Part shown: positions 17,910-27,047 of the stretch, in pieces
Layout of the letters: the number at the start of each line of letters is the position of its first letter
How positions within the stretch are numbered: position 1 is the first letter of the stretch
Source: 39-52-133 sp035531075
GTDB lineage: Bacteria > Pseudomonadota > Gammaproteobacteria > Burkholderiales > Gallionellaceae
Reading direction: 5' to 3'
Assembly (NCBI GenBank): GCA_035531075.1
Contig: DATKTO010000026.1
Coordinates: 209,407-273,406, forward strand
DNA: 64,000 nt
Position numbers and translations under genes: made by a program
Notes under the pieces: generated by a model
The model's database searches: none
The model's input: only the letters and a program-made list of their open reading frames with translations
What the model was told of the DNA's origin: nothing

Positions 17910-19301
17910 TTAGTGCTGCAAAGCCTTGATCACATCTTCCACCACTTTCTTCGCATCACCGAACACCATCATGGTCTTGTCGAGGTAGAACAGGTCGTTG
18001 TCCAGCCCTGCATAGCCTGCGGCCATACTGCGCTTGACCACCAGGATGGTGCGCGCCTTATGCGCTTCCAGAATGGGCATGCCATAAATAGGGCTGGCGG
18101 GGTCAGTCTTTGCAGCAGGGTTGACCACGTCGTTGGCGCCAATCACCAGCACCACATCGGTATCGGCAAATTCGTTGTTGATCTCGTCCATTTCCACGAC
18201 CTGCTCGTAAGGCACTTCGGCCTCGGCCAGCAACACGTTCATGTGGCCAGGCATGCGGCCCGCCACCGGATGAATCGCGTAACGCACCTTGATGCCTTTT
18301 TCCGTCAGCATCTTGGACATTTCATTGATCGCATGCTGCGCACGCGCCACGGCTAGGCCGTAACCGGGAACGATGATGACGCTGTCCGCATTGCCCATCA
18401 TGAATGCTGCATCTTCTGCGCTGCCGCTGCGGTAGGTTTTCTGCACGCCGCTGTCTTCAGCAATCGCGCCTTCGGCGCCGCCGAAGCCGCCCAGAATCAC
18501 ATTCAGGAAGGCGCGGTTCATCGCCTTGCACATGATGTAGGAAAGAATCGCGCCCGAGCTGCCCACCAGCGAACCGGCGATAATCAGCATATTGTTATTC
18601 AGCGTAAAACCAATGCCCGCCGCGGCCCAGCCGGAGTAGGAGTTCAGCATCGACACCACCACCGGCATATCTGCGCCACCAATCGGCATGATCAGCAAGA
18701 ACCCCAAAGCCAGTGCAATAGCGGTCATGATGAGGAAAGGTGTCCAGCTTGGCGACATGCTGAAGGCGATGCCGAAACCTATCATCACAATACCCAGCGC
18801 CAGGTTTACCCAGTGCTGTCCGACAAAGTGCAATGGCTTGCTGCCCATTTTGCCGGACAGTTTGCCAAAGGCAACGATGGAACCTGTGAAGGTAATCGCA
18901 CCGATAAAGGTGCCGATAAAGAGTTCGATACGGTTGCTGAAGTGCAATGTTTCACCCGCTTGCGCAATGCCGTAGGCAACCGGATTGTAGAACGCAGACA
19001 TCGCGATCAGCACGGCTGCCAGACCAACCAGCGAATGCATGGCGGCAACCAACTCGGGCATGGAGGTCATCTCGATGCGTCGTGCCACTACCGCACCAAT
19101 CGTTCCGCCGACAATAATCGCCAGCAGGATGTACCACACGTTGTGAGTGATGGTCAGGGTGGTAGCCACGGCAATCGCCATGCCCACCATGCCAAACAGG
19201 TTGCCGCGTCGCGCAGAAACCGGTGAACTCAGACCCTTGAGCGCCAATATGAATAAAATGGCGGCGGCAAGGTAAGCTAAAGCAACAGAATTGGCCGACA
19301 T
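17910..19301 (-). CDS. pntB: NAD(P) transhydrogenase subunit beta
   Basis: 463 residues. The first about 270 form membrane helices (ALAYLAAAILFILALKGL onward) and the C-terminal domain III binds NADP(H), with VIIVPGYGLAVARAQHAI and the conserved RMPGHMNVLLAEA and VLVIGANDVVNPAA. Together with PntAA and PntAB it couples hydride transfer from NADH to NADP+ to inward proton movement, supplying NADPH. The start abuts the pntAB stop with no gap, so the subunits are translated together in stoichiometric amounts. Confidence 0.97.
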   Translation of the reverse strand: MSANSVALAYLAAAILFILALKGLSSPVSARRGNLFGMVGMAIAVATTLTITHNVWYILLAIIVGGTIGAVVARRIEMTSMPELVAAMHSLVGLAAVLIAMSAFYNPVAYGIAQAGETLHFSNRIELFIGTFIGAITFTGSIVAFGKLSGKMGSKPLHFVGQHWVNLALGIVMIGFGIAFSMSPSWTPFLIMTAIALALGFLLIMPIGGADMPVVVSMLNSYSGWAAAGIGFTLNNNMLIIAGSLVGSSGAILSYIMCKAMNRAFLNVILGGFGGAEGAIAEDSGVQKTYRSGSAEDAAFMMGNADSVIIVPGYGLAVARAQHAINEMSKMLTEKGIKVRYAIHPVAGRMPGHMNVLLAEAEVPYEQVVEMDEINNEFADTDVVLVIGANDVVNPAAKTDPASPIYGMPILEAHKARTILVVKRSMAAGYAGLDNDLFYLDKTMMVFGDAKKVVEDVIKALQH

Positions 19302-19595
19302 TTACTTACCTTTCTTCTTGAACATTTCCAGCATGCGCTGGGTAACCAGAAAGCCACCAAAAACGTTGATGGCAGCCAGCGTAACCGCCACCAGGCCGAG
19401 TATGGTGCCCGCATCCAGTTGCTGCGGCCCGGCGGCGAGCATGGCACCGACGATGATGATGCCGGAAATGGCATTGGTCACCGCCATCAGCGGCGTGTGC
19501 AGTGCAGGGGTCACGTTCCATACCACATGGTAGCCAACTACCACGGCCAGCACGAATACGGTCAGGTTGGTAACCAAAGGATCAACAATAGTCAT
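19302..19595 (-). CDS. pntAB: NAD(P) transhydrogenase subunit alpha, part 2 (membrane)
   Basis: 97 residues, the separate membrane segment that in E. coli is fused to the C-terminus of PntA. Three to four helices are visible: VFVLAVVVGYHVVWNVTPALHTPLMAVTNAISG, GTILGLVAVTLAAINVFGGFLV, ending in the basic FKKKGK. The split alpha subunit is the common arrangement in many alpha- and betaproteobacteria. It is 12 bases after pntAA and touches pntB, so the three form one operon read leftwards. Confidence 0.95.
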   Translation of the reverse strand: MTIVDPLVTNLTVFVLAVVVGYHVVWNVTPALHTPLMAVTNAISGIIIVGAMLAAGPQQLDAGTILGLVAVTLAAINVFGGFLVTQRMLEMFKKKGK

Positions 19596-19607
19596 CTTGA
19601 ATCTCCG

Positions 19608-20732
19608 TTATTTAGTGACGGCAACGCCGTCGATAGCAATCAGTGAACCGGCGATAATGTCATCCTCGCGGTTGATGTTGATTGCGCCGCCCTGCTTGGG
19701 ATCGCACAGCAAGTTGAGGAAGTTGAGCAGGTTGCGCGCATACAGTGCGCTGGCATCAGCTGCCACCAGTGCCGGCAGGTTGTCCTCGCCGCAAATTGTA
19801 ACACCATGTTTTACAACAATTTTCCCCTGTTCTGACAACGGACAATTGCCGCCCGCCTCAACCGCCATATCGACGATGACCGAACCCGGCTTCATGGCCT
19901 TGACCATGTCCTCAGTCACCAGCACGGGGGCAGGTCTGCCGGGGATCAGTGCGGTGGTGATCACGATATCAGCCTGCGCAACGCGCTTGGCCACTTCCAC
20001 CTTCTGCCGTTCCATCCAGCTGGCCGGCATCGGACGTGCATAACCGCCTACACCTTTTGCAATTTCGCGCTCTTCGTCAGTCTCAAACGCAACATCGATG
20101 AACTTTGCGCCCAACGATTCAACCTGCTCTTTGGCTGCCGGGCGCACGTCCGAGGCCTCGATCACCGCACCCAGTCGTTTGGCTGTAGCGATCGCCTGCA
20201 GGCCGGCCACACCCACGCCGAGTATGACCACGCGCGCGGCTTTCACTGTTCCCGCAGCTGTCATCAGCATCGGCATAAAGCGCTTGTACAGGTTTGCACC
20301 TATCATCACTGCCTTGTAACCGGCGATATTGGCCTGTGAGGAAAGCACGTCCATCGCTTGCGCGCGCGAGGTGCGCGGCAATTTCTCCATCGCGAAAGCA
20401 GTAATGCCCTGTTTGGCATAGGCTGCAACGAGATCAGCCTGGTAAGGTGACAGCAAGCCGATCAACACGCTCTTCGCGGGCAGTTTGGACAATTCCTCGC
20501 TGGTTGGTGACTTAACCTTGAGCACGATTTCAGATTTGGCATACAAGTCAGCAGCGCTGACCATGGTCGCACCGGCTGTTTGATATTCAGAATCGGGAAT
20601 ACTCGCGCCAGCACCGGCACCATTTTCCACCATGACGGTGTGGCCGGTTGCCAGCATTTTTTTCACCGTTTCCGGTGTTGCTGCAACACGAGTTTCACCT
20701 GCGCGCGTTTCCGCAGGAATTCCTATACGCAT
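19608..20732 (-). CDS. pntAA: NAD(P) transhydrogenase subunit alpha, part 1 (NAD-binding)
   Basis: 374 residues, soluble domain I related to alanine dehydrogenase. MRIGIPAETRAGETRVAATPE is the family start, and the NAD site is VVILGVGVAGLQAIATAKRLGA with EASDVR. GAGAGASIPDSEYQTAGA and MKPGSVIVDMAVEAGGNC are further signatures. It binds NADH in the cytoplasm and passes hydride to PntB domain III. GAGGAG lies 7 bases before the ATG. First gene of the pnt operon; its promoter should lie in 20733-21034. Confidence 0.96.
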   Translation of the reverse strand: MRIGIPAETRAGETRVAATPETVKKMLATGHTVMVENGAGAGASIPDSEYQTAGATMVSAADLYAKSEIVLKVKSPTSEELSKLPAKSVLIGLLSPYQADLVAAYAKQGITAFAMEKLPRTSRAQAMDVLSSQANIAGYKAVMIGANLYKRFMPMLMTAAGTVKAARVVILGVGVAGLQAIATAKRLGAVIEASDVRPAAKEQVESLGAKFIDVAFETDEEREIAKGVGGYARPMPASWMERQKVEVAKRVAQADIVITTALIPGRPAPVLVTEDMVKAMKPGSVIVDMAVEAGGNCPLSEQGKIVVKHGVTICGEDNLPALVAADASALYARNLLNFLNLLCDPKQGGAININREDDIIAGSLIAIDGVAVTK

Positions 20733-20847
20733 GAAGCTTCTCCTCAGTTTAAATACGCCCAGCCGAAAACCGGGCAGAATATTATCTTAAAATCCAAATA
20801 GTTAATTGGCCAATCTTGATTTTTCATCACTTCGTGGAAAACCTTGC

Positions 20848-20935
20848 AGGAGCCAGCTTGCTGCGCGATGAGCAATCGCCCGATCCCCAACGGGACAAGC
20901 ACGTCTATGAGGTAAATCGGCTCCTATGGCACAAT
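20848..20935. repeat. REP-like inverted pair (BIME-like) between recQ and pntAA
   Basis: AGGAGCC at 20848-20854 is the inverted repeat of GGCTCCT at 20929-20935. The left end reads GGAGCCAGCTTGCTGCGCGATG, close to the repetitive extragenic palindromes of pseudomonads (GGAGC...CTTGC...GCGATG); the right end read on the other strand begins GGAGCCGATTTACC. The interior holds CGATCCCCAACGGGAC. No other copy is obvious in the window, so this rests on resemblance. Confidence 0.4.
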
Positions 20936-21034
20936 GTTTGGCGTTATATGGAATTCGTTCACATTTAAATACGCCCGGCATTATACAGTGACTTTCCCAA
21001 CAGGATGCAGTGCAAAACCCCACTACGCAGACAG

Positions 21035-22879
21035 CTACCCCTTCACGCCATTTACCACATCTTCGACCACCTTCAGGAAATCATCCCCGTAGCGTGTCAG
21101 TTTGGCCTGCCCGACCCCGCTTATCCTGCCCAACTCCGTAAGACTGCCGGGGCGCTGGTTGAGTATTTCCAGCAAGGTGCTGTCGTGAAAGATGACATAA
21201 GGCGGCACGCCCTGCTCACGGGCCAATTCCATGCGTCTGGCTTTGAGCGCCAGCCATAATGGATCTTCGTTGGCGCCGGCAAAGGCTTCGCGCGCGCGAG
21301 CTCCCTGCTCGGCTTTGCTGCCTTTGTGTTTGACGGGCTCGGCATCGCGGCGCAGCCACACTTCGCGTTCACCGCGCAGTATGGGGCGCGCCTCTTCAGT
21401 TAGGCTGAGGCCACCGTAGGCCTCCATCTCGACCTGCAGCAATCCGGCCGCCACCAGCTGCCGGTAAACGCTGCTCCATTGCGCCTGGCTATGCGCCTTG
21501 CCAATGCCGAATGTGGAAAGCTGCTGGTGCTGGAATTTTTCAATTTGCGGTGTCAGTTTTCCCATCAGGATATCCACCAGATGTCCCACCCCGAAACGCT
21601 GCCCACTTCGATAAACGCAGGACAGCGCCATACGCGCGGCCTCACTGGCATTCCAGGTGTCCACCGGTTCCAGGCAATTGTCGCACTGCGCACATGCGCC
21701 GGGATGCGTTTCGCCGAAATAGCGCAAAAGGGTTTGATGCCGGCACTCGGTGGACTCGCAAAAACCCAGCAGGGCATCCAGCTTTTGCCTTTCGACCCGC
21801 TTGCGCTCTTCCGGCGCGTCGCCCGAGTCGAGCATCTTGCGCATCGATACCACATCGCCCAGGCCGTAAGCCATCCACGCATTGGCGGGCAAACCGTCGC
21901 GACCCGCGCGGCCTGTCTCCTGATAATAGCCTTCCATACTTTTGGGCAAATCAAGATGCGCGACAAAGCGCACATTGGGCTTGTCTATGCCCATGCCAAA
22001 AGCCACGGTGGCCACCATCACGACGCCCTCTTCCAGCAAGAATCTGCGCTGATTTCTGTTGCGTGTGGCCGCATCCAGACCGGCGTGGTACGGCAGCGCA
22101 TCCCAGCCGCGCTCCTGCAGCCAGGCGGCTGTTTCTTCCACTTTTTTGCGCGACAGGCAATACACAATGCCCGCATCATTGGCGTGCTCGGCCTCAAGAA
22201 AAGCCTGCAGCTGCTGTCGCGCGTTGGCTTTCTGTGTGACGCGATAGCGGATATTGGGGCGGTCAAAACTGGCGACAAAATGTTGCGCCTCTTCCAGTGC
22301 CAGGCGCTCGATTATCTCTGCGCGCGTCGGCGCATCCGCCGTGGCAGTGAGTGCTATGCGCGGAATATCAGGAAAGCGCTGGTGCAATACCGTCAGGGCG
22401 CGATATTCCGGGCGAAAGTCATGCCCCCATTGCGACACGCAATGCGCCTCGTCGATGGCGAATAGTGCGAGTGCATTTTCCTCCTGCAGGCTGTCGAGCA
22501 ACTCCAGAAAACTGCCCTGCATCAGACGTTCAGGTGCGACATACAGCAGCTTCAATTCACCGCGATACAAGCGGCTATACACCTCCCGTGCCGCCGTTGA
22601 ATCCAGGCTGGAATTCAGAAAGGCAGCCTGCACGCCCAACTGGCTAAGCGCATCAACCTGATCCTGCATCAGCGCAATCAAAGGCGACACAACGATGCCC
22701 ACGCCATTGCGCAGCAACGCCGGCAACTGGTAACACAAGGATTTACCGCCGCCGGTAGGCATCAGCACCAGGGCATCGCCCCCCGCCACTACATGCTCAA
22801 CGACAGCCTGCTGTTCACCGCGAAAAGCGGTATAGCCGAATACGTCTAAAAGGATTTTTGAAGCTGCGGATTTTGGCAT
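21035..22879 (-). CDS. recQ: ATP-dependent DNA helicase RecQ
   Basis: 614 residues, full length. Helicase motifs: FRGEQQAVVEHVV, Walker A MPTGGGKSLCYQLPALL, DEAHCVSQWGHDFRPEY and the ALTATA motif, then QETGRAGRDGLPA. A zinc-binding Cys set (FCESTECRHQTLLRYFGE and CAQCDNC) opens the RQC domain, and an HRDC domain follows from about residue 536. A 3'-5' helicase for recombination and stalled-fork repair. It starts 16 bases after the kinase gene on the same strand, so the two are probably co-transcribed, an unusual partnership. Confidence 0.96.
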   Translation of the reverse strand: MPKSAASKILLDVFGYTAFRGEQQAVVEHVVAGGDALVLMPTGGGKSLCYQLPALLRNGVGIVVSPLIALMQDQVDALSQLGVQAAFLNSSLDSTAAREVYSRLYRGELKLLYVAPERLMQGSFLELLDSLQEENALALFAIDEAHCVSQWGHDFRPEYRALTVLHQRFPDIPRIALTATADAPTRAEIIERLALEEAQHFVASFDRPNIRYRVTQKANARQQLQAFLEAEHANDAGIVYCLSRKKVEETAAWLQERGWDALPYHAGLDAATRNRNQRRFLLEEGVVMVATVAFGMGIDKPNVRFVAHLDLPKSMEGYYQETGRAGRDGLPANAWMAYGLGDVVSMRKMLDSGDAPEERKRVERQKLDALLGFCESTECRHQTLLRYFGETHPGACAQCDNCLEPVDTWNASEAARMALSCVYRSGQRFGVGHLVDILMGKLTPQIEKFQHQQLSTFGIGKAHSQAQWSSVYRQLVAAGLLQVEMEAYGGLSLTEEARPILRGEREVWLRRDAEPVKHKGSKAEQGARAREAFAGANEDPLWLALKARRMELAREQGVPPYVIFHDSTLLEILNQRPGSLTELGRISGVGQAKLTRYGDDFLKVVEDVVNGVKG

Positions 22880-22895
22880 CTGAAAAATGGAAAAA

Positions 22896-24191
22896 CTATT
22901 CGATACCCATCATTGAAAATATAAGCTGGTCGGTATTTCTCATTTGCGCGACCATCTGCGTCAGCAAGGCCTTGGAAAATCTGGACTGCAAAGCGTCGCT
23001 CGCGCGCCGCAAAGATTTTCCTTCTATCTCGATTAATTCCAGAGCGGTCGTTGCCGTTACCGAAGAAGATCTCAAATGTTTTACCTGGTCCAGATAGCCG
23101 ATTTCGCCAAAGCAGTTGCCAGCCCCCATGCGATTAATCTCTTTGCCGTTTTTGCTCACCACCACTTCGCCTTTGATGATAATAAACAGATTATTACCAA
23201 CCTTGCCTTCCTCAACAATCCTCTTTCCCATGCCCATTGTGAGTGAACGGCTGATATCGAGTGTTTCCCAGATCTCGGTATCCATGAACTCGGCAAAAAA
23301 TTTAAACTTGCGCATGCAGTTGAAGCGGGTACTGTCGAAACGTGAATCTTCAGGGATCGCAATTTGCGGAAGTGCGGCCACCAGATCATCAAAAAAAGAT
23401 TTCCAGTTGGTGTAGCGCAACTCACGATCTGGATGCATCGCGCGATGCACGGCGAAACGCAATGCCATTGGGATATCACTGCGCCAACTCTCCAGCGACA
23501 ATACCTCCTCGTTCAATTTCTGATATATCAGGTCTTCGGGTGACCTCGCCGTAAACGGATAGCGTCCTGTCAGCAACTGGTAGGCCATTACGCCGACGGC
23601 ATAAATATCATTCTGTTGCGAGGGCAGCGCTTTCCTGAAGTGCTCTGGAGCGACAAAGGGCAAGGTTCCGACCATGTCTACCTGTGTCAGGTCTGACTCA
23701 ATGCTGAATGCAGCACCAAAATCCGATATTTTCACTTCGCCGTCTGCACCAAGCAGCACGTTAGCCGGCTTGATATCGCGATGCAAAACACCCATCTTGG
23801 TGGCAAAATCCAGGGCATTGCATACCTTGTAGAGGATGTCGATCAGCTTGTTAATCGGCAGCAATTTATCCGGTGCGGTAAATTGCTTGAGGCTGCCACC
23901 TGCCATGTATTCCATCACGATGTAATTGAATTCATCCGTGGAGCCAGCCTCGAATATCTGTACGATAAAGGGGTGCTGCAGCTTGCCCGCCAAGCGCGTT
24001 TCATTAAGCCACATCTTGCGGTTGCGCTTCCCCGCAACCGCATCCTCAAATAAATTCAGGCGGGTCATCTTGACGGCAACGTCACGCTGCGCATAAGTAT
24101 CAAAAGCGAGATACACTTCTCCGCTGGAGCCCCTGCCTAAAAGCTGCTTGATTTCGAAGCGATGGCGGAATATATCGTCTTTGTTATCCAT
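22896..24191 (-). CDS. Ser/Thr protein kinase fused to a cyclic-nucleotide-binding domain
   Basis: 431 residues. An N-terminal Hanks-type kinase (about 10-275) has the Gly loop LLGRGSSGEVYLAFD, VAVKM lysine, catalytic HRDIKPANVLL, the metal-binding DFGAAF (DFG), VAPEHF and YAVGVMAYQLLTGRYPF. A cNMP-binding beta barrel (about 300-420) follows: GNNLFIIIKGEVVV and GAGNCFGEIGYLD match the phosphate-binding cassette consensus. No transmembrane segment is seen, so it is cytosolic, unlike PknB types. The layout resembles eukaryotic cGMP-dependent kinase in reverse domain order, implying allosteric control by cAMP, c-di-GMP or another ligand. The conserved Arg of a cAMP pocket is not obvious. It is 16 bases upstream of recQ. 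Confidence 0.9.
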   Translation of the reverse strand: MDNKDDIFRHRFEIKQLLGRGSSGEVYLAFDTYAQRDVAVKMTRLNLFEDAVAGKRNRKMWLNETRLAGKLQHPFIVQIFEAGSTDEFNYIVMEYMAGGSLKQFTAPDKLLPINKLIDILYKVCNALDFATKMGVLHRDIKPANVLLGADGEVKISDFGAAFSIESDLTQVDMVGTLPFVAPEHFRKALPSQQNDIYAVGVMAYQLLTGRYPFTARSPEDLIYQKLNEEVLSLESWRSDIPMALRFAVHRAMHPDRELRYTNWKSFFDDLVAALPQIAIPEDSRFDSTRFNCMRKFKFFAEFMDTEIWETLDISRSLTMGMGKRIVEEGKVGNNLFIIIKGEVVVSKNGKEINRMGAGNCFGEIGYLDQVKHLRSSSVTATTALELIEIEGKSLRRASDALQSRFSKALLTQMVAQMRNTDQLIFSMMGIE

Positions 24192-24335
24192 TTTTCTTAT
24201 TTCAATAGATGGAAGCTTATTGATGAACTACTGTCCAGTTTCATAATCCGGAAATTTTACTCGTTTATCGCATGCAAATGACAAGTTTTAGTTTTAAGCA
24301 TCGGGCCATTGATGGCGACAGGGGAATACAGAAGC
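24192..24335. other. Short intergenic stretch before the kinase gene
   Basis: Holds the kinase promoter region; no gene, no clear hexamers. Confidence 0.3.
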
Positions 24336-24369
24336 AATAAAGCCGGCTCATCACTGAGTCGGCTTTAAT
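24336..24369 (-). terminator. Terminator after tRNA-Leu
   Basis: AAAGCCG (24339-24345) pairs with CGGCTTT (24360-24366), extended inside by GCTCA/TGAGT. On the minus strand a short T-rich stretch follows. It lies about 90 bases beyond the tRNA-Leu 3' end and is the likely stop for that transcript. Confidence 0.6.
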
Positions 24370-24457
24370 CTAAAATCCCAAGTAGGGATTGTGCAGAAAT
24401 TCTTGAGGCTGTCAGCTGGCTTGAAATTGCTTTAGCATCTGCTACTCATTAAACCCT

Positions 24458-24545
<88 letters not shown>

Positions 24546-24563
24546 CATATTTCCGGGGGCGCG

Positions 24564-24592
24564 ATTATAGCACGCAATAATTATTAAGCCAG
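24564..24592 (-). promoter_or_regulatory. Promoter candidate for tRNA-Leu
   Basis: On the minus strand a perfect TATAAT (24569-24564) is followed by the GC-rich discriminator CGCGCCCCC. Such a discriminator is typical of stringently controlled stable-RNA promoters. The -35 (CTGGCT, 17-base spacer) matches only 3 of 6. It overlaps the intergenic end after acuI. Confidence 0.5.
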
Positions 24593-24598
24593 ACGAAT

Positions 24599-25588
24599 TC
24601 AAGCAGCAATTTTAATGACGGTGCGGCCACGCGATTCACCACTCAGCATTTTCGGAAAGACTTGCGGCAATTGCTCGAATGAAACGGTATGCGCAAGCAA
24701 ATCCAATTGCTGCGGGCGCAAATCGTTCGCCAGTCTGTGCCAGATTTTCTGGCGCACGGGCATAGCGGTGGCAGCTGAATCGATGCCGATCAGCCGCACG
24801 CCGCGCAAAATAAAAGGCAGGACAGTAGTATTCAGCTCGACACCGCCCGCATTGCCAAAACTGGCAATCACGCCATTCTGTTGCATGGTGCGGGTTAGCC
24901 AGGCCAGGGTTGCGCCCCCCACTGAATCCAGCGCTGCTGCCCAAAGCGATTTCTCCAGCGGGCGTGTACTGTTGAGATCGATTACGCTGCGCGGCAAGAC
25001 TTCGGCAGCGCCCAGTGCTTTCAGATAGTCGTGCTCGCTGTCTTTGCCGGTAATCGCAACCACGTGATAGCCGAGATTTTTTAACATGCAAATCGCCAGG
25101 CTGCCCACACCGCCGCTAGCGCCGGTCATTACCACCTTGCCATTTTCCGGTTTTACGTCATTCTGTTCGAGGCGATGGATGGACAGCGCAGCGGTAAATC
25201 CGGCGGTTCCCAGTGCCATTGCATCATGCAGTGACAGCCCCTTCGGCAAACGCACTACCCAGTCAGCCGGAACCCTCACGCGTTCGGAAAAGCCACCATC
25301 GTGCGCCACCCCCATATCGTAGCCGGTGACCAGCACCTCGTCGCCTGGCTTGAAACGCGCATCGAGAGAGCTTTCGACGACGCCGGAGACGTCTATGCCG
25401 CCCACACAAGGGAAGCGCCGTATGACCTTGCCCGCGCCGGTTGCCGCCAGCGCATCCTTGTAGTTCACGCTCGAATAGGCAGTGCGTATTACCACCTCAC
25501 CCGGATCAAGATCATCCAGGGTCAGTTCTACCCAGCGACTGACTGTCTTATTGTCTTCGTTGAAAATCCGGTAGGCACGGTAGCTCAT
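24599..25588 (-). CDS. acuI: AcuI/YhdH family acryloyl-CoA reductase-like quinone oxidoreductase
   Basis: 329 residues, a zinc-free medium-chain reductase. RAYRIFNEDNKTVSRWVELT, SSVNYKDALAATGAGKVIRRFPCVGGIDVSGVV and VTGYDMGVAHDGGFSE are AcuI/YhdH signatures. The NADP site is VVMTGASGGVGSLAICML. The family reduces acryloyl-CoA to propionyl-CoA with NADPH and clears this toxic electrophile. It is 8 bases after lpdA on the same strand and so ends the TCA operon. That is a logical site if acryloyl-CoA or related enoyl-CoA arises from propionate or DMSP metabolism, but the physiological substrate here is inferred. Confidence 0.88.
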   Translation of the reverse strand: MSYRAYRIFNEDNKTVSRWVELTLDDLDPGEVVIRTAYSSVNYKDALAATGAGKVIRRFPCVGGIDVSGVVESSLDARFKPGDEVLVTGYDMGVAHDGGFSERVRVPADWVVRLPKGLSLHDAMALGTAGFTAALSIHRLEQNDVKPENGKVVMTGASGGVGSLAICMLKNLGYHVVAITGKDSEHDYLKALGAAEVLPRSVIDLNSTRPLEKSLWAAALDSVGGATLAWLTRTMQQNGVIASFGNAGGVELNTTVLPFILRGVRLIGIDSAATAMPVRQKIWHRLANDLRPQQLDLLAHTVSFEQLPQVFPKMLSGESRGRTVIKIAA

Positions 25589-25596
25589 AATCAGCC

Positions 25597-27015
25597 TCAG
25601 ATATGGATGGTGCGCTTGTCCACCGCCAGCGCAGCTTCGTGCAGGACTTCGGACAATGACGGATGCGCATGTATGGTGCGCGCAAGATCTTCACTGCTGG
25701 CCGAGAACGACATGGCCAACACCGCCTGCTGGATCAGTTCCGATGCCATGGCGCCGATGATGTGCACGCCAAGAATGCGGTCGCTGCCGGCGTCCGCGAG
25801 AATCTTTACAAACCCCGTGGTGTCGCCCAGTGCGCGCGCACGGCCATTAGCCGTAAATGGGAACTGGCCTGCTTTGTAGGCCAAACCATCCTTTTTCAAC
25901 TGCTGCTCGGTCTTGCCGACCCAGGCGATTTCCGGCGTCGCATACATCACCCATGGCACCAGATTCAGATCGCAATGTCCTGCCTGGCCGGCAATGATTT
26001 CGGCCACCATCACACCCTCTTCCGAGGCTTTGTGCGCCAGCATCGGGCCACGCACTACGTCACCCACTGCATACACATTAGGCAGGTTGCTGCGGCAATG
26101 CTCGTCCACCTCAATGCGCCCTGCCGCATCGAGCTTCAAGTTAGCTTCCAGGGCACCCAAACCAGCTGTGTTCGGCACCCGGCCCACCGCCACGATCAGC
26201 TTGTCGGCGAGCAGTTCCTGTGCGGCACCCTGTGCATCACGCCAGGTCACAACAACTTCCTTTTTATTCTGCGCAACCTTATCGATTTGTACACCGAGAT
26301 GAATCTTCAACCCCTGTTTACCAAAGGCACGCGACGCTTCCTTGGCCACTTGCTCGTCTGCCGCCGGCATAAAGGCTGGCGCGGCTTCCAGTATCGTCAC
26401 CTCGCTGCCCAGCCTGCGCCAGACACTGCCCAGCTCCAGCCCGATCACCCCGGCACCGATAATGGCAAGGCGCTTGGGCACCTCGGCAAACGCCAGCGCA
26501 CCGCTGCTGTCTACAATGCGCACGCCGTCGAGCGGCGCTTGCGGCAGCACACGCGGGGTAGAGCCGGTGGCGATAATGACATGCTTTGCGCGCAGTTCTT
26601 CACCCCCTGCCACACCGACGCGCCACGCCTCACCCTCACGCCCGAGCAACGTTGCACGCCCTGGCACAGCGGTCACTTTATTTTTCTTGAATAACGAGGC
26701 TATTCCCGAGGTAAAGTCGCTGACAATCTTGTCCTTGCGCGCCAGCATCTTCGCCACATCGAATTGCACGCCTGTTGCGGTGATGCCGTGTGCGGCAAAA
26801 TCATGCGAAATCCGTTCATAATTTTCAGAAGATTCCAGCAAAGCCTTGGACGGAATACAGCCCACATTCAGACAAGTGCCGCCCAGGCTGGGTTTTCCCT
26901 GTAAGTTTTTCCACTCATCGACGCAGGCGACCTTCAGCCCCAGTTGTGCGCAGCGTATTGCAGCGACGTATCCGCCGGGGCCCGCACCGATTACGACCAC
27001 ATCCAATTCAGCCAT
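25597..27015 (-). CDS. lpdA: Dihydrolipoyl dehydrogenase (E3)
   Basis: 472 residues. The FAD motif VVVIGAGPGGYVAAIRCAQLG, the redox-active disulfide GGTCLNVGCIPSKALL, the NAD motif LAIIGAGVIGLELGSVW and the C-terminal HAHPSLSEVLHEAAL (His-Glu couple) are all present. As E3 of the 2-oxoglutarate dehydrogenase complex it reoxidises the lipoyl arm and makes NADH. It sits 32 bases after sucB and probably serves this complex mainly. Confidence 0.97.
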   Translation of the reverse strand: MAELDVVVIGAGPGGYVAAIRCAQLGLKVACVDEWKNLQGKPSLGGTCLNVGCIPSKALLESSENYERISHDFAAHGITATGVQFDVAKMLARKDKIVSDFTSGIASLFKKNKVTAVPGRATLLGREGEAWRVGVAGGEELRAKHVIIATGSTPRVLPQAPLDGVRIVDSSGALAFAEVPKRLAIIGAGVIGLELGSVWRRLGSEVTILEAAPAFMPAADEQVAKEASRAFGKQGLKIHLGVQIDKVAQNKKEVVVTWRDAQGAAQELLADKLIVAVGRVPNTAGLGALEANLKLDAAGRIEVDEHCRSNLPNVYAVGDVVRGPMLAHKASEEGVMVAEIIAGQAGHCDLNLVPWVMYATPEIAWVGKTEQQLKKDGLAYKAGQFPFTANGRARALGDTTGFVKILADAGSDRILGVHIIGAMASELIQQAVLAMSFSASSEDLARTIHAHPSLSEVLHEAALAVDKRTIHI

Positions 27016-27047
27016 GTTTTTCTCCGCTTACCATGTCTTGCTCAAGT

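Noticed and set aside
21479..22465. 328-codon open frame antisense to recQ
   Set aside because: Lies wholly opposite recQ and shows no protein-like motifs.
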